Source: Dehalococcoidia bacterium (GTDB taxonomy: Bacteria > Chloroflexota > Dehalococcoidia > GIF9 > AB-539-J10). From it: DNA of 43,787 nt. The stretch spans positions 1-43,787 of the forward strand of contig SKVJ01000036.1 of the NCBI GenBank assembly GCA_007129495.1, in the 5' to 3' direction. A program made the translations under genes and the position numbers. Below the pieces are notes generated by a model, which worked only from the letters and a program-made list of their open reading frames with translations, made no database searches and had not been told where the DNA came from. This document shows, piece after piece, positions 1-8,703 of this stretch. Numbering within the stretch: the first letter of the stretch is position 1; each line of letters opens with the position of its first letter.

Positions 1-69
1 CAGTATCAGGGGCAGGATAATACCTCTCTGATCCTGTAGTACCGACCCGTCCGCGCGCCCTGAATGCAT
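1..69 (-). CDS. Start of a PilX-like pilus assembly protein (partial, runs off the window edge)
   Basis: Only the first 23 codons are in the window. The reading frame starts at an ATG (complement of 67-69), and an in-frame TAA lies just upstream, so this is the only plausible start. Residues 14-23 (DQRGIILPLI and on) resemble the N-terminus of PilX-type minor pilus components, where a short polar leader with Arg-Gly precedes a long hydrophobic helix. It is the next gene downstream in the pilus operon on the same strand, which fits that reading. A GGAGG lies upstream, but about 13 nt away, longer than ideal. The family call rests on very few residues; an unrelated membrane protein is possible. 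Confidence 0.5.
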   Translation of the reverse strand, partial: MHSGRADGSVLQDQRGIILPLIL

Positions 70-221
70 TAGTTACACCCGTCCTCCCTGCCTGATAGTC
101 ATGGTACCACCGTCCCAGGGCAAACCGCAACATGTGGCAAACGGCAGTCGCAGCGAAAATGGCAGGTTGGGTATAGTACTTTAGTCATGTAGTCGCATGA
201 GAGAAAAGATAGCGGGTGCGT

Positions 222-809
222 CTAGGTCGCCAAGTCGGAGCGAAGTTTGGCCGTGAAGATGCGTGTTTCGGTGTGCGAGCGCGACGTAGCGGTCAATGTG
301 ACAGTCAGGACTCGGCTGGCGTACTCCCACTGAGATCCGGGTGCATCATCGATCCCCTGAGCAAGGATGAGGCTGCTTGTAGTTGTAGTTCCGTCTTCCT
401 CTTGAGTCTCGGTGTGCCTTTTCAGTGTCAGGAGACCCCCTGCCGGTTCGAGCGAGTAGATCACTTCATGGCTCACCCCACCGCTGGTGGTCCATCGTAG
501 TTCCAGCGGAAAGGGTTGTACACCTGATGTGCCGGGGATGACCTGCTGTGCCATGAGAGCATCCCTGGTCATCCAGTGCTCGGCCTGGCGCAATTGCGAG
601 ACAGCGTACTGCTGATCGTTGGCCTGTCGGCTCGCAGTCAACAGTTGGTGGATAGCCATCACGGTGACACCTGCAATGAGACTGATAATGGCGAGTGCGA
701 TAATGAGCTCAACCAGCGTAAGGCCAGATTGGCTCTTTCCGGTACCCTCACTCGTACCCCGTCGCTTTATCGACGGAATGCTACTGGAATTATCCGCGGT
801 CCACTTCAT
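222..809 (-). CDS. Prepilin-type pseudopilin (PulG/PilW-like)
   Basis: A 195-residue protein with a type IV prepilin leader. A polar N-terminus of about 29 residues ends in SQSG, followed by LTLVELIIALAIISL. The prepilin peptidase would cut after the Gly, and the conserved Glu is at +5. The hydrophobic helix is followed by a Thr/Ser-rich globular domain typical of pseudopilins. The family assembles into type IV pilus or type II secretion pseudopilus fibres at the inner membrane. The ATG overlaps the end of the upstream pseudopilin by 20 bases and has a GGAG just before it, so translation is probably coupled. Which pseudopilin class (H, I, J or W) it is cannot be decided from sequence alone. 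Confidence 0.85.
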   Translation of the reverse strand: MKWTADNSSSIPSIKRRGTSEGTGKSQSGLTLVELIIALAIISLIAGVTVMAIHQLLTASRQANDQQYAVSQLRQAEHWMTRDALMAQQVIPGTSGVQPFPLELRWTTSGGVSHEVIYSLEPAGGLLTLKRHTETQEEDGTTTTSSLILAQGIDDAPGSQWEYASRVLTVTLTATSRSHTETRIFTAKLRSDLAT

Positions 810-1281
810 AGTTCTCCAGTGTCAGTACTTCTTCACCATGATGGAAGACGGTCGCAGTGATCGCACGAATACCGGGTCTTGTGGCCCAGGAGAGATTCTC
901 ATGGTCGCTGCGTCCACTGACATCGACCGAGTAGCCCTCAAATTCACTCGAAAGACTTATATAATCCTCTGGTTTGTCTGCCAACCAGGATGGCGCATTT
1001 GTTGCTGACCATCCGATTGTCGTAATGGTGTAGTCCCAATTGTCTATTGTTGAGTATTCCTGAGTCCTTACGTACTCAATCTGACTCTTCGCTAATGTCA
1101 GAGTAACCGACCTTTCGTCAGTCACGCGTGCCGCCTGCAGCGACGTGTACATCGCACCGATGAACACTGTGGCGATGAGGCCCAGGATCGCCAGGGCGAT
1201 GAGCACCTCGATAAGTAACTGGCCGCGCGAATCATTCCGCACAGCCGCCGCCCTTTCCGTCCACCGCACCAAAGAAACCAT
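790..1281 (-). CDS. Prepilin-type pseudopilin (PilV/GspI-like)
   Basis: A 163-residue protein with a prepilin leader. A polar stretch of about 20 residues ends in SRG, then QLLIEVLIALAILGLIATVF, with Glu at +5 after the predicted cleavage. The 'LLIEVLIALAIL' core is typical of PilV/GspI minor pilins. It lies between the platform protein gene and another pseudopilin gene, all on the minus strand with short gaps, so it is probably part of the same assembly machine. A GGGAG precedes the ATG by about 8 nt. The C-terminal domain gives no further clue to specificity. Confidence 0.85.
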   Translation of the reverse strand: MVSLVRWTERAAAVRNDSRGQLLIEVLIALAILGLIATVFIGAMYTSLQAARVTDERSVTLTLAKSQIEYVRTQEYSTIDNWDYTITTIGWSATNAPSWLADKPEDYISLSSEFEGYSVDVSGRSDHENLSWATRPGIRAITATVFHHGEEVLTLENYEVDRG

Positions 1282-1298
1282 TTGTACTGCTCCCTGCG

Positions 1299-2513
1299 TC
1301 AGAACGCCGCCCCGAAGATGCTGTACATTGCGGACATCATGGCGACGGCGATGAAGCCGACGATGCCGCCGATGATGATGGTCAGCGCTGGCGTAATCAT
1401 CGCGATCATTGCCTTCGTCTTCTCGTCCGACTCGGCCTCGTAGCTCTCGGCCACGGTCGACAGCGTGTGGTCGAGATTACCGGTCTGCTCCCCCACCGCG
1501 GTCATCTGCACCATCAGCGGCAGGAACAGGTCGTTTCTCCTCATGGGGCCGGACAGTCCACCACCGGCGATCATCCCCTGCTGCAGTTCGGTGTACGCCT
1601 CCTGCATTGCCTTGTTTCCGGTCCCCTCTATAATAAGCCTCATTGCATCGGGCAGCGGCAGGCCGCTGCCGTAGAGCAGCGACAGGCTGCGGCAGCCGTT
1701 TGAAAGCTCATTCAACAGGTTGATGCGACCTATCGTGGGCATTGTGAGCATGAGCCTGCCCCACACGAGTTTCCCCGGGGGCGTGCGCGTGTAAATAAAG
1801 CCCGCAATGACGATTGAGAGGAGCCCAATCAGCACGTAATGCCCGTATGACTGGGTCCAACTCGTGAAACTCAGGAGCGCGCGCGTCGGCCATGGCAGTT
1901 CCGCGGCAAACGATTCGTACAGCCCGACAAACGCAGGCAGCACGTAGGTGACCATGATGCCTATGACGCCGAAGGCTACCAGGATTACGATGATGGGGTA
2001 CGTGAGTGCGTTCTTGACGCTCTTGCGGGTGACGTAGCTCCGCTCCATGTAGTCCGCCGCACGGCGCAGCACGACCTCGAGTGTGCCTGTTTTCTCACCC
2101 ACCGCGATAAGCTTGCTGAACATCGGCGAGAATACCCGTTTATGCTGGGCCATCGCCTCTGACAGCGGAAGTCCGCCCCGCACGCTTGTGACAACCTCTC
2201 CCAGGATCCGCTTGAGTGCCTTGTTCTCAGCCTGTGCTGCGAGCAACTCCAGCGATGTGACCGCGTCCGTGCCTGACTCAAGCAGCAGTGCGAACTGCCG
2301 CGAGAACATGATGACCTCCATGGGTTTGACCTCGGCCGTGAGGCTCATGTTCAGCTTGCTGTCAGCCTTTATGAACCGGGTGACCTCTTTCAGGCTGAGG
2401 ACGCCCAGCCCTCCGTATGCGAGGACATCCACTGCTGCGTCTTCGTTGGAAGCGCTCAGCTTGCCCTTGACGATCCTGTTATCAGCCGTTCGTGCAACGT
2501 ATTCGAAATCCAT
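1299..2513 (-). CDS. pilC: Type IV pilus/type II secretion inner-membrane platform protein (PilC/GspF)
   Basis: At 404 residues it has the usual family length. It begins with the short N-terminal segment typical of PilC (FEYVARTADNRIVKGKL), then two copies of the T2SSF domain, each with a cytoplasmic helical part followed by membrane segments. The first ends in a long hydrophobic stretch near residues 170-195. The second ends in a C-terminal stretch rich in Ile, Val and Gly. Motifs such as 'FSRQFALLLESG' and 'GEKTGTLEVVL', repeated as 'GEQTGNLDHTL', are characteristic. The protein sits in the inner membrane and couples the ATPase to pilin assembly. It follows the ATPase gene by 6 bases, so the two are co-transcribed. 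Confidence 0.95.
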   Translation of the reverse strand: MDFEYVARTADNRIVKGKLSASNEDAAVDVLAYGGLGVLSLKEVTRFIKADSKLNMSLTAEVKPMEVIMFSRQFALLLESGTDAVTSLELLAAQAENKALKRILGEVVTSVRGGLPLSEAMAQHKRVFSPMFSKLIAVGEKTGTLEVVLRRAADYMERSYVTRKSVKNALTYPIIVILVAFGVIGIMVTYVLPAFVGLYESFAAELPWPTRALLSFTSWTQSYGHYVLIGLLSIVIAGFIYTRTPPGKLVWGRLMLTMPTIGRINLLNELSNGCRSLSLLYGSGLPLPDAMRLIIEGTGNKAMQEAYTELQQGMIAGGGLSGPMRRNDLFLPLMVQMTAVGEQTGNLDHTLSTVAESYEAESDEKTKAMIAMITPALTIIIGGIVGFIAVAMMSAMYSIFGAAF

Positions 2514-2519
2514 AATTCT

Positions 2520-4868
2520 TCACTCTATGAAGTACGCGTTTCTCAATACTTCGGCCGGCGTGGTGATGCCTTCCTTAACTTTGAGCATGCCGTCTTTCAT
2601 CAATGGCACCATGCCATCCTCCATCGCCTGTTGCCGCACCTCGGATGTCGCGGACCCTTTGAGTATCATCATCCGCAGTTTGTCGCTGATGGCCAGCACC
2701 TCAAACAGGCCGATGCGGCCTCTGTATCCGGTGTTTGCGCAGAGGTCACATCCCTTGCCATAGCTGAACCTGCTCCGGTGCTCTCCTGTCTCGTTATGGT
2801 AGGCCAACTGCTCCATAAGCGAACCTTCCTTCTCAGTGACGCAGTTGGAGCAGATGCGACGGGCCATCCGCTGCGCCACTACTCCGATGACTGACGAAGA
2901 CACCAGAAACGGCTCGATTCCGAGGTCAAGCAGGCGGAATACGACGCCTGTGGCGTCATTCGCATGTATCGAGGATAGCACAAGGTGGCCGGTAAGGGCC
3001 GACTGCACTGCGATACGTGCCGTTTCGCCGTCGCGGATTTCTCCCACGAGTATGGTGTCCGGATCCAGTCTCAATATGGAACGCAGGCCGCCGGCAAACG
3101 TCAGGCCGGCCTTGGGGTTTACCTGGATCTGGATGATGTTAGGGAAGCGGTACTCCACCGGATCCTCGATGGTGATTATCTTCTGTGACGTCCGGTCCAT
3201 CCGGTTGATCGACGCATACAGCGAGGTCGTCTTGCCTGAGCCGGTTGGTCCGCTTACGAGTATCATTCCAAAGGCTACCTTCAGCATGTTCTGGTACTGG
3301 GACAGCGCCTCTTTGGAGAAACCGAGATAGGGAAGATCGATCAGACCCAGTGACTTGTCCAGCAGACGCATGACCGTGGCTTCTCCGTGGACTGTTGGTA
3401 CGGTGGCGACACGGACGTCTATCTCACGCCCCTTAGTATCGGTGGAGAACTGCCCATCCTGCGGCCGAAGGTGGTCGGCAATGTTCATATCTGCCAGTAT
3501 CTTCACTCGAGACGTAAGCGGCAGGTGTATCTTGAGGGGCAGCGACATGACTTCCTGCAGCGTTCCGTCCACGCGATAGCGCACCCGAAGCCTGTCTTCC
3601 TGCGGCTCGAGGTGCACGTCCGACGCCCGGGCCTTGGCTGCCTCGTCGATGATGAGGCGAAACGCACTGGCAACCGGCGTGTCCTCCGATGCCTCGATCA
3701 GCGACTGCTCATCCATCTCGACGCCGTAGCTGGGTATGCGGGAGAGATGGTCGTGAATGTCGCCGAATGCACCACGGTAGTTCATGTCGATGGCGTCCAG
3801 CACCTCGCGCTCCGTAGCGATTACGGGTTCTATCCTCTTCCGGCTCTGGAGTCCCAGGGCCTCCAAAGCGAAGATGTCCGATGGGTTGGCCATGGCCACC
3901 TGCAGTGCCTCGTTTACCATGGAGAGCGGCATGGCCTTAAACCGGCGTGCCATGGATTCCGGTATGAGATTGAGTACTTCGGGGCTGGTACGCGACTGTA
4001 TGACGCTGCCCGTCGGAGCCTTCTCGCCGAGTATCTCCTCCAGGGCGGACTGAAGTGTCGGCCCCGAGCGTACCACTGTTGTTTCCTGGGGGCTCTCTTC
4101 CTCTCTCTCACCTGTGCCCGGGACGGTCACGCGCCGGATGCGCTGCAGGTCGGCGAATTGTTTTGCCTCGGGCGTCAGGTCTCCGGATATGAGCAGGATC
4201 TTCTCGAGAATTCCAGCATCGTATGCCTTGGCGTCGAATACCGACACGCGGCTGAGCGTGACGTGTGATGCATCAATCTCGTCGATCGCAAGCCGGTGCG
4301 TGATGAGTCCATCGTCGTACGTTGCAAGCGCATCGAATGTGTAGTTCGCACCTGAGCGGCCCTGCACTTCCGCGTTTCTCTCTACTTTGTAGCCCAGTGA
4401 AGCCAGGGATGCGATGATGTCCGACGGGTCCTCCGGTCGTGTGACGCTCGTGCTCTCGGGCAGCGGAGGAGAAGCGGGAGCAGACAGGAACTCCTCAAGG
4501 CTGTCCGCGCTGAACACCCGTATGCGCTGGTTCTGTGCGAACCGTTCCGCAACCTCATCGAGAGAAGGGAACGCGAGAAACACCTTGTCGTGTATGCCAC
4601 AGTCATAACACCTGTCGTCGAAACTGAATACGGCGCCGAGTCCCAGGGGGTTGTCATTGTCGGATACCGCAATCTCGACCGCCACGGAGTACGACATGAA
4701 TCCATCGTCGCGGTTTGCAATCATGTCAAACCGATGCGTTGCACCTGACTTGCCGGTGCCCTCGACGTCTTCTCCGTCCGTGTACACCGTGTAGCCCTGC
4801 TGCTCAAGCCGCTCGACGAACCGGTCGATCTTCGACTTGACGGACATATCAATAGCAGCCTTTTTCAT
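2520..4868 (-). CDS. pilB: Pilus assembly/secretion ATPase (PilB/GspE) with duplicated degenerate nuclease-like N-terminal domains
   Basis: A 782-residue hexameric-type ATPase that powers pilin polymerisation. From about residue 270 there is an MshEN/GspE N-terminal domain. The catalytic core follows, with Walker A GPTGSGKT at 540-547, the Asp box near 567, Walker B ILVGE at 606-610 and a His box near 629-637. The zinc-binding tetracysteine is at C673, C676, C707 and C710. The first 250 residues are unusual: two related repeats (about 20-128 and 152-248), each with a G-K/R-SGA-x-x-x-FD motif and a later hydrophobic strand plus helix. They resemble Mrr-like PD-(D/E)XK endonuclease folds but lack the catalytic E-x-K. 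The start used is the ATG at 4868; Met8 is an alternative. A TAGTAT box lies 10 nt upstream and there is no clear ribosome binding site. Confidence 0.92.
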   Translation of the reverse strand: MKKAAIDMSVKSKIDRFVERLEQQGYTVYTDGEDVEGTGKSGATHRFDMIANRDDGFMSYSVAVEIAVSDNDNPLGLGAVFSFDDRCYDCGIHDKVFLAFPSLDEVAERFAQNQRIRVFSADSLEEFLSAPASPPLPESTSVTRPEDPSDIIASLASLGYKVERNAEVQGRSGANYTFDALATYDDGLITHRLAIDEIDASHVTLSRVSVFDAKAYDAGILEKILLISGDLTPEAKQFADLQRIRRVTVPGTGEREEESPQETTVVRSGPTLQSALEEILGEKAPTGSVIQSRTSPEVLNLIPESMARRFKAMPLSMVNEALQVAMANPSDIFALEALGLQSRKRIEPVIATEREVLDAIDMNYRGAFGDIHDHLSRIPSYGVEMDEQSLIEASEDTPVASAFRLIIDEAAKARASDVHLEPQEDRLRVRYRVDGTLQEVMSLPLKIHLPLTSRVKILADMNIADHLRPQDGQFSTDTKGREIDVRVATVPTVHGEATVMRLLDKSLGLIDLPYLGFSKEALSQYQNMLKVAFGMILVSGPTGSGKTTSLYASINRMDRTSQKIITIEDPVEYRFPNIIQIQVNPKAGLTFAGGLRSILRLDPDTILVGEIRDGETARIAVQSALTGHLVLSSIHANDATGVVFRLLDLGIEPFLVSSSVIGVVAQRMARRICSNCVTEKEGSLMEQLAYHNETGEHRSRFSYGKGCDLCANTGYRGRIGLFEVLAISDKLRMMILKGSATSEVRQQAMEDGMVPLMKDGMLKVKEGITTPAEVLRNAYFIE

Positions 4869-4878
4869 GGTTTACCGC

Positions 4879-4884
4879 ATACTA
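4879..4884 (-). promoter_or_regulatory. Candidate -10 box of the pilus operon
   Basis: On the minus strand TAGTAT lies 10 nt before the pilB ATG. No good -35 is seen at 16-18 nt. Initiation from it would give a leader of only a few nucleotides, which agrees with the absence of a Shine-Dalgarno sequence before this ATG. Confidence 0.35.
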
Positions 4885-5045
4885 GCACAACTATGCCGGG
4901 TGCGGGATGCATGCCGCGATATTTTCTTGCATTATCTGCGGTTTCCAACCGTAGATGGGTTGCCACAAACCATGCCTCCCGGCCTTGGAAAATAGTCCTG
5001 TGACCTTCGTATACCTCTTTTCCACGGTAACCATATCTGTATCTA

Positions 5046-5074
5046 TTGACAAAGTCAGGGGCGGCCCAGACAAT
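5046..5074 (+). promoter_or_regulatory. Promoter of the beta-propeller gene (likely leaderless transcript)
   Basis: TTGACA at 5046-5051, a 17-bp spacer, then GACAAT at 5069-5074 (4/6 to consensus). The ATG follows after 8 nt, so transcription should begin at or within a few bases of the start codon. No Shine-Dalgarno is present. Confidence 0.6.
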
Positions 5075-5082
5075 AGACGGTA

Positions 5083-8000
5083 ATGGCCAGGAAGCTGGTT
5101 TCCTTGTTTGTCGTGGTGGCTCTCTTCCTATCGTGCTTCTCCGGAGTGCTGCTGCATCCCCGCACGGTCGCGGCACAGTTCGAGGCCCTCGTATGGTCGC
5201 CTGTCCGCACTCCCAGCGAAGAAGACTTCATGGTGGTCAATCCCTCCGAGATCAATGTGCTGAAAATGGGCTCCGCCACGGTCTGGTACGCGGCTGACAT
5301 CCCGAATGGGCAGCTGTACAAGACCGAGGATGGCGGGCTCACATGGCAGGACAGCATTCTCGACAACCTGCTCGATGCCTCCCCCTCTGTGCCGACCCTT
5401 CCTGTGTGGGACCTTGCGGTAGCGCCCGACGATGAGAACTTCGTCGTGGCGGTCACTGACGACCGGCAGGAAGTGTACCTTTCAGGCGATGGAGGCGAGG
5501 AGTGGGAGAAGATGCCAACGGGAGGCTGGGCTCCCCCGCTTCAAATCGCAACAGTTGCGATCTCGCCGGCTGATGGGGACGGACGACGCGATATCGCGGT
5601 AGGAACCCGGAATCCAGATGATGGTGCGGCCGACGGCGACGTGTGGGTGTCCCGGGGCGACGGGTTGTTCATGACGTGGCATTTTCAGAACCTGGAGAGG
5701 GATGGCAGCAGCATGGATGTCAGTAAAGTTGCATTCTCTCCGAACTACAATTCCGACAGGGCCATACTGGCGATTGCCAGTGATACTGAGGGAACCTTCC
5801 TGGCGACAGGCCGCCGCGTGATCGATGCTAATGAGACGCTGTGGGACGTCACTGATCCCGTATTCATCGATCTGTCCATCCTCGATGAGAGTTCTCCCAC
5901 TGAGGATCAACTCATCTATTCGGACCTCGTACTGCCTTCGTCGTACGATGGTGATGTCGCGGCCAGACGGACGGTCTATGTGAGCTATGCGTCGGAGCAT
6001 GAGTACGACGACGTCTATCGCGTGGATGACAATCGTGTCTTTCGTCTCGACCTTGATGACGGCCAGGATGTCCCTATCTTCTCCATCGCGCTCCATGGCA
6101 ACCTGTTGCTTGCCGGAGAGGTGGCCGCTGATTCCGATACGGGCCGTGCGCGGGTGCATTTCACCGATGACCCTACCGCAATGGTCTGCATATGGTACCA
6201 ACCCGAGAAACGGCCATCCGGCGGATTCGGTTCGGGTGTCGGTAACGCGATCGTCGCGTTTACCCCTGGCGGGACATGGGCTGTCTCTGCAACGAGCACA
6301 AATTCAGTGATCAGCGCTGCGGATTGGGCCGACCTCACACTGCCCGGCCCCTGGAGCGGCAATGCTGCCGGTTCACCGGACGAGAGCGCCATCTCCCGTG
6401 CGGCAGCAGCCGATGCCTATCAGTTGTGGAACCAGATAAGCCTCATCGACACCGACATCAGGGAATTGTGCGATTACTCGCTGTGGCTCAGTGAAGATGA
6501 CAACGTGCTGTATCTGGCGTCTGCAGGGGTTGGCGTGAACAGCATCTGGCGGTCGACCGCGCCGCATGACGATGAACTCGGCCAACTCTGGGAGCGGGTG
6601 GATTTCCTCGACAGTCCCACTGACGACATTATTATGCGCAGGACACCGGAGGGTGTTTCGAAGAGCGCCGTGTTCTACGCTGTCCGTGAAACCAACCTGT
6701 TGTACAAGTCGGTGGACAGGGGTCAGACATGGGAACGGGTCCGAAGGACCCCTGAAGACCTCACCGATGTTGCCATCGTCGGGAGCGAGCGCATCTACGT
6801 ACTGTCCGACAACATGCTGGCCATCGGTGCGGTCGAGCGGGTGCGGCGGTGGGATGTGTGGCAGTGGACCTACAACATCGATACCGGGCTGGAATCCGGC
6901 CACTCACTGCTCTTCTACGGAGACTTCCATATCTTCGTGGGAGACGATGGTGATGAAGGCGAGATCGCAGTGTCCACTGATGGAGGGGAGACCTTCACTA
7001 TACTGCCCCCGTTGCCTGAGCCCGGGCCGGTGCACATGGCTCTGGATGATGACTACGCGCGGAACAGGCTTCTCTATGCTGCCACGGAGCATCCGCTGAG
7101 TGGTATCTACCGGTGGACCGTCCTTGGAACCGATCACTGGATACCCCTGCGGCCACCGGACGTTGGATTCTCGGGACTGGCACATGTCAGGGGTGTGCTC
7201 TACGGTGCGTTCGGTGAAGGCGTGGACAGAACACTTGTTCCGAGGGCTCCCAGGGTGACCATGATGGACTGGGACAGAATGACAGTAGGTTTGACCCCGG
7301 GAACGGATTTCCGCTCCAGTACGCTGCGCGCCACGACGAACGAAGTGGTCAATGTATGGGCAATCGATGACAGACCGTACGACTTTGATGCGGAGATAGG
7401 CCGTCTCTGGGTGTACGCGGATACGTTCGTCCTGCCGACTCCATGGCCGACCTCTCCTGCCCTTGGAGAGGTGCTTGAGTGTGATGCCTGTAACTGCCAA
7501 GCCAATCCATTCTGCTTTGAATGGAGGCAATTGCCCAAGGCAGAGATGTGGGAACTGTGGATTGCCATGGACGAGGAGTTTCGCTACGTCCTTCACAAGA
7601 TAGAGGATATTCATCCTGACTGTTGCCGCTCCCCCGGCGTCTGCTACTTTGAAATACCGTTCGATTTCGATTGCGGCACGACATACTACTGGCGTGTTCG
7701 TGCAACGAGTACCACTGAGGAAGAGCGTATCCGGACCCGGTGGTCACCCCCGATGCACTTCCTCGTTGCGGTAGGATCGACGGTGGAATGGATGCACATA
7801 GCCCCCATCATCAAAGCTCCGGAGTCCGGCGCGTACGGTGTGAACCGCACCCCCGGATTCTCGTGGACCGGATTCCCGTCAACAACCGTATACGAGTTTG
7901 AGTTGTCGGAGGACGAGGCATTCCGTATCGTCCTTGCAAGGGAGAGGTTCGAGGAAACCGCCTATGTGTATCCGGGGACGCTGGACTGGGGAGGCACGTA

Positions 8001-8238
8001 TTTCTGGAGAGTCAGAGCGATCCAACCCCATCCCAGCCAGTGGTCGGTGGCCTCCTTCATCGTGTCGCCTCAACCCGAACCGGAGGAGGTTCCGGATGCG
8101 AACGGCCTTGAACGGCTGGCATCGGTGATCCCGGCGGCGGAGACCCCGCTGTGGACCTGGCTGATCATCGGACTTCTCTCCCTCTTCATTGCAGGTCTCA
8201 TCGTGTACATCATTATCGAACAGCGCCGACGGTATTGA
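5083..8238 (+). CDS. Large secreted, membrane-anchored beta-propeller protein with Asp-box repeats and C-terminal Fn3-like domains
   Basis: A 1051-residue protein of unknown function. The N-terminus is a signal peptide (about residues 1-31, ending near TVAAQ). The body has sortilin/BNR-type Asp boxes, of the form S-x-D-x-G-x-T-W, at about 80-88, 133-141, 541-550 and 629-638, indicating one or two beta-propellers. Two Fn3-like segments follow, each with a YYWRVRA or YFWRVRA strand typical of extracellular modules, and the first carries clustered cysteines (CDACNCQANPFC). A hydrophobic helix (about 1024-1045) and the basic tail EQRRRY anchor it, with the body outside the cell. Propellers of this kind bind glycans or proteins or act as glycosidases; no catalytic set is recognised. 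It is divergent from the pilus operon and may share its surface role, but that is only positional. Confidence 0.75.
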   Translation: MARKLVSLFVVVALFLSCFSGVLLHPRTVAAQFEALVWSPVRTPSEEDFMVVNPSEINVLKMGSATVWYAADIPNGQLYKTEDGGLTWQDSILDNLLDASPSVPTLPVWDLAVAPDDENFVVAVTDDRQEVYLSGDGGEEWEKMPTGGWAPPLQIATVAISPADGDGRRDIAVGTRNPDDGAADGDVWVSRGDGLFMTWHFQNLERDGSSMDVSKVAFSPNYNSDRAILAIASDTEGTFLATGRRVIDANETLWDVTDPVFIDLSILDESSPTEDQLIYSDLVLPSSYDGDVAARRTVYVSYASEHEYDDVYRVDDNRVFRLDLDDGQDVPIFSIALHGNLLLAGEVAADSDTGRARVHFTDDPTAMVCIWYQPEKRPSGGFGSGVGNAIVAFTPGGTWAVSATSTNSVISAADWADLTLPGPWSGNAAGSPDESAISRAAAADAYQLWNQISLIDTDIRELCDYSLWLSEDDNVLYLASAGVGVNSIWRSTAPHDDELGQLWERVDFLDSPTDDIIMRRTPEGVSKSAVFYAVRETNLLYKSVDRGQTWERVRRTPEDLTDVAIVGSERIYVLSDNMLAIGAVERVRRWDVWQWTYNIDTGLESGHSLLFYGDFHIFVGDDGDEGEIAVSTDGGETFTILPPLPEPGPVHMALDDDYARNRLLYAATEHPLSGIYRWTVLGTDHWIPLRPPDVGFSGLAHVRGVLYGAFGEGVDRTLVPRAPRVTMMDWDRMTVGLTPGTDFRSSTLRATTNEVVNVWAIDDRPYDFDAEIGRLWVYADTFVLPTPWPTSPALGEVLECDACNCQANPFCFEWRQLPKAEMWELWIAMDEEFRYVLHKIEDIHPDCCRSPGVCYFEIPFDFDCGTTYYWRVRATSTTEEERIRTRWSPPMHFLVAVGSTVEWMHIAPIIKAPESGAYGVNRTPGFSWTGFPSTTVYEFELSEDEAFRIVLARERFEETAYVYPGTLDWGGTYFWRVRAIQPHPSQWSVASFIVSPQPEPEEVPDANGLERLASVIPAAETPLWTWLIIGLLSLFIAGLIVYIIIEQRRRY

Positions 8239-8300
8239 GTCCGCCTTCGATGTGGATGGCATGATCTACGGTCCCGCCCTTCGTCCGGATTTTGCGGCGG

Positions 8301-8319
8301 AATAGAACTGTGTTCTATT
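8301..8319. promoter_or_regulatory. Perfect 19-bp operator-like dyad
   Basis: AATAGAAC-TGT-GTTCTATT is a perfect inverted repeat with 8-bp arms and a 3-bp centre. Its right edge overlaps the -35 box of the downstream promoter, the classic position for a repressor site. The half-site TAGAACACA (read on the minus strand) recurs at 9131-9139, before the GH3 gene. The likeliest binders are the two small DNA-binding proteins encoded just downstream. Confidence 0.6.
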
Positions 8320-8345
8320 GACAAGAGGCAACCCTATGGTAGTAT
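8318..8345 (+). promoter_or_regulatory. Promoter of the winged-helix/RHH operon
   Basis: TTGACA at 8318-8323, a 16-bp spacer, then TAGTAT at 8340-8345. Initiation near 8352 would leave a leader of about 16 nt without a Shine-Dalgarno before the ATG at 8368. Confidence 0.55.
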
Positions 8346-8367
8346 GGTACCCCTACATAAGTAGTGT

Positions 8368-8643
8368 ATGGGTACCAGTATGAACAGGCGACGCTCCAAT
8401 ATCGAGATTATCGCGGAGATGCTGAAAGTCGGCGCGAATGGCGCAGGCAAGACCGAGTTGATGTACACGGTGAACATGAGCTATGCGCAACTCCAGAAGT
8501 ACTTGAAATTCCTGCTGAGCAATGATCTCATCCACAAAGTAGAGGTCGGGAATCCGAGTGTGCGCTACCACGTGACGGAGAAGGGTGCCGAGCTGCTGAA
8601 GAGCATCGATGCAGTGATGGAGATTCTGGAGATCGAGGTTTGA
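8368..8643 (+). CDS. Small archaeal-type winged helix-turn-helix regulator
   Basis: A 91-residue protein made of a single winged helix. Helix 1 (IEIIAEMLKV) is followed by 'GAGKTELMYTVNMSYAQLQKYLKFLLSNDLI', which holds the helix-turn-helix, and then a wing 'YHVTEKGAELLKSI'. This is the pattern of the HTH_45-type stand-alone winged helices common in archaea and found in some Chloroflexota. It would bind DNA as a dimer. The gene is first in a two-gene operon whose promoter carries a perfect dyad over the -35 box, so autoregulation is a reasonable inference. ATG 8368 is used; an internal ATG at 8380 is possible. Neither has a clear ribosome binding site. Confidence 0.8.
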   Translation: MGTSMNRRRSNIEIIAEMLKVGANGAGKTELMYTVNMSYAQLQKYLKFLLSNDLIHKVEVGNPSVRYHVTEKGAELLKSIDAVMEILEIEV

Positions 8644-8703
8644 GTACAAGGCCGGACAGTTTCCCGTTCCGCCAGCACGGAACCTATGTAAGGAGGATCT
8701 GCA

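Noticed and set aside
3387-4268. Plus-strand open frame of 293 codons opposite pilB
   Set aside because: It is a codon-bias shadow of the well-supported ATPase gene; no domain or ribosome site.
4891-5073. 60-codon minus-strand ORF upstream of pilB
   Set aside because: It starts at a TTG without a ribosome site and spans the divergent promoter; no recognised motif.
8301-8319. SOS (LexA) box interpretation of the GAAC-N3-GTTC dyad
   Set aside because: The Gram-positive LexA site has four bases between GAAC and GTTC, not three, and no DNA repair gene follows.
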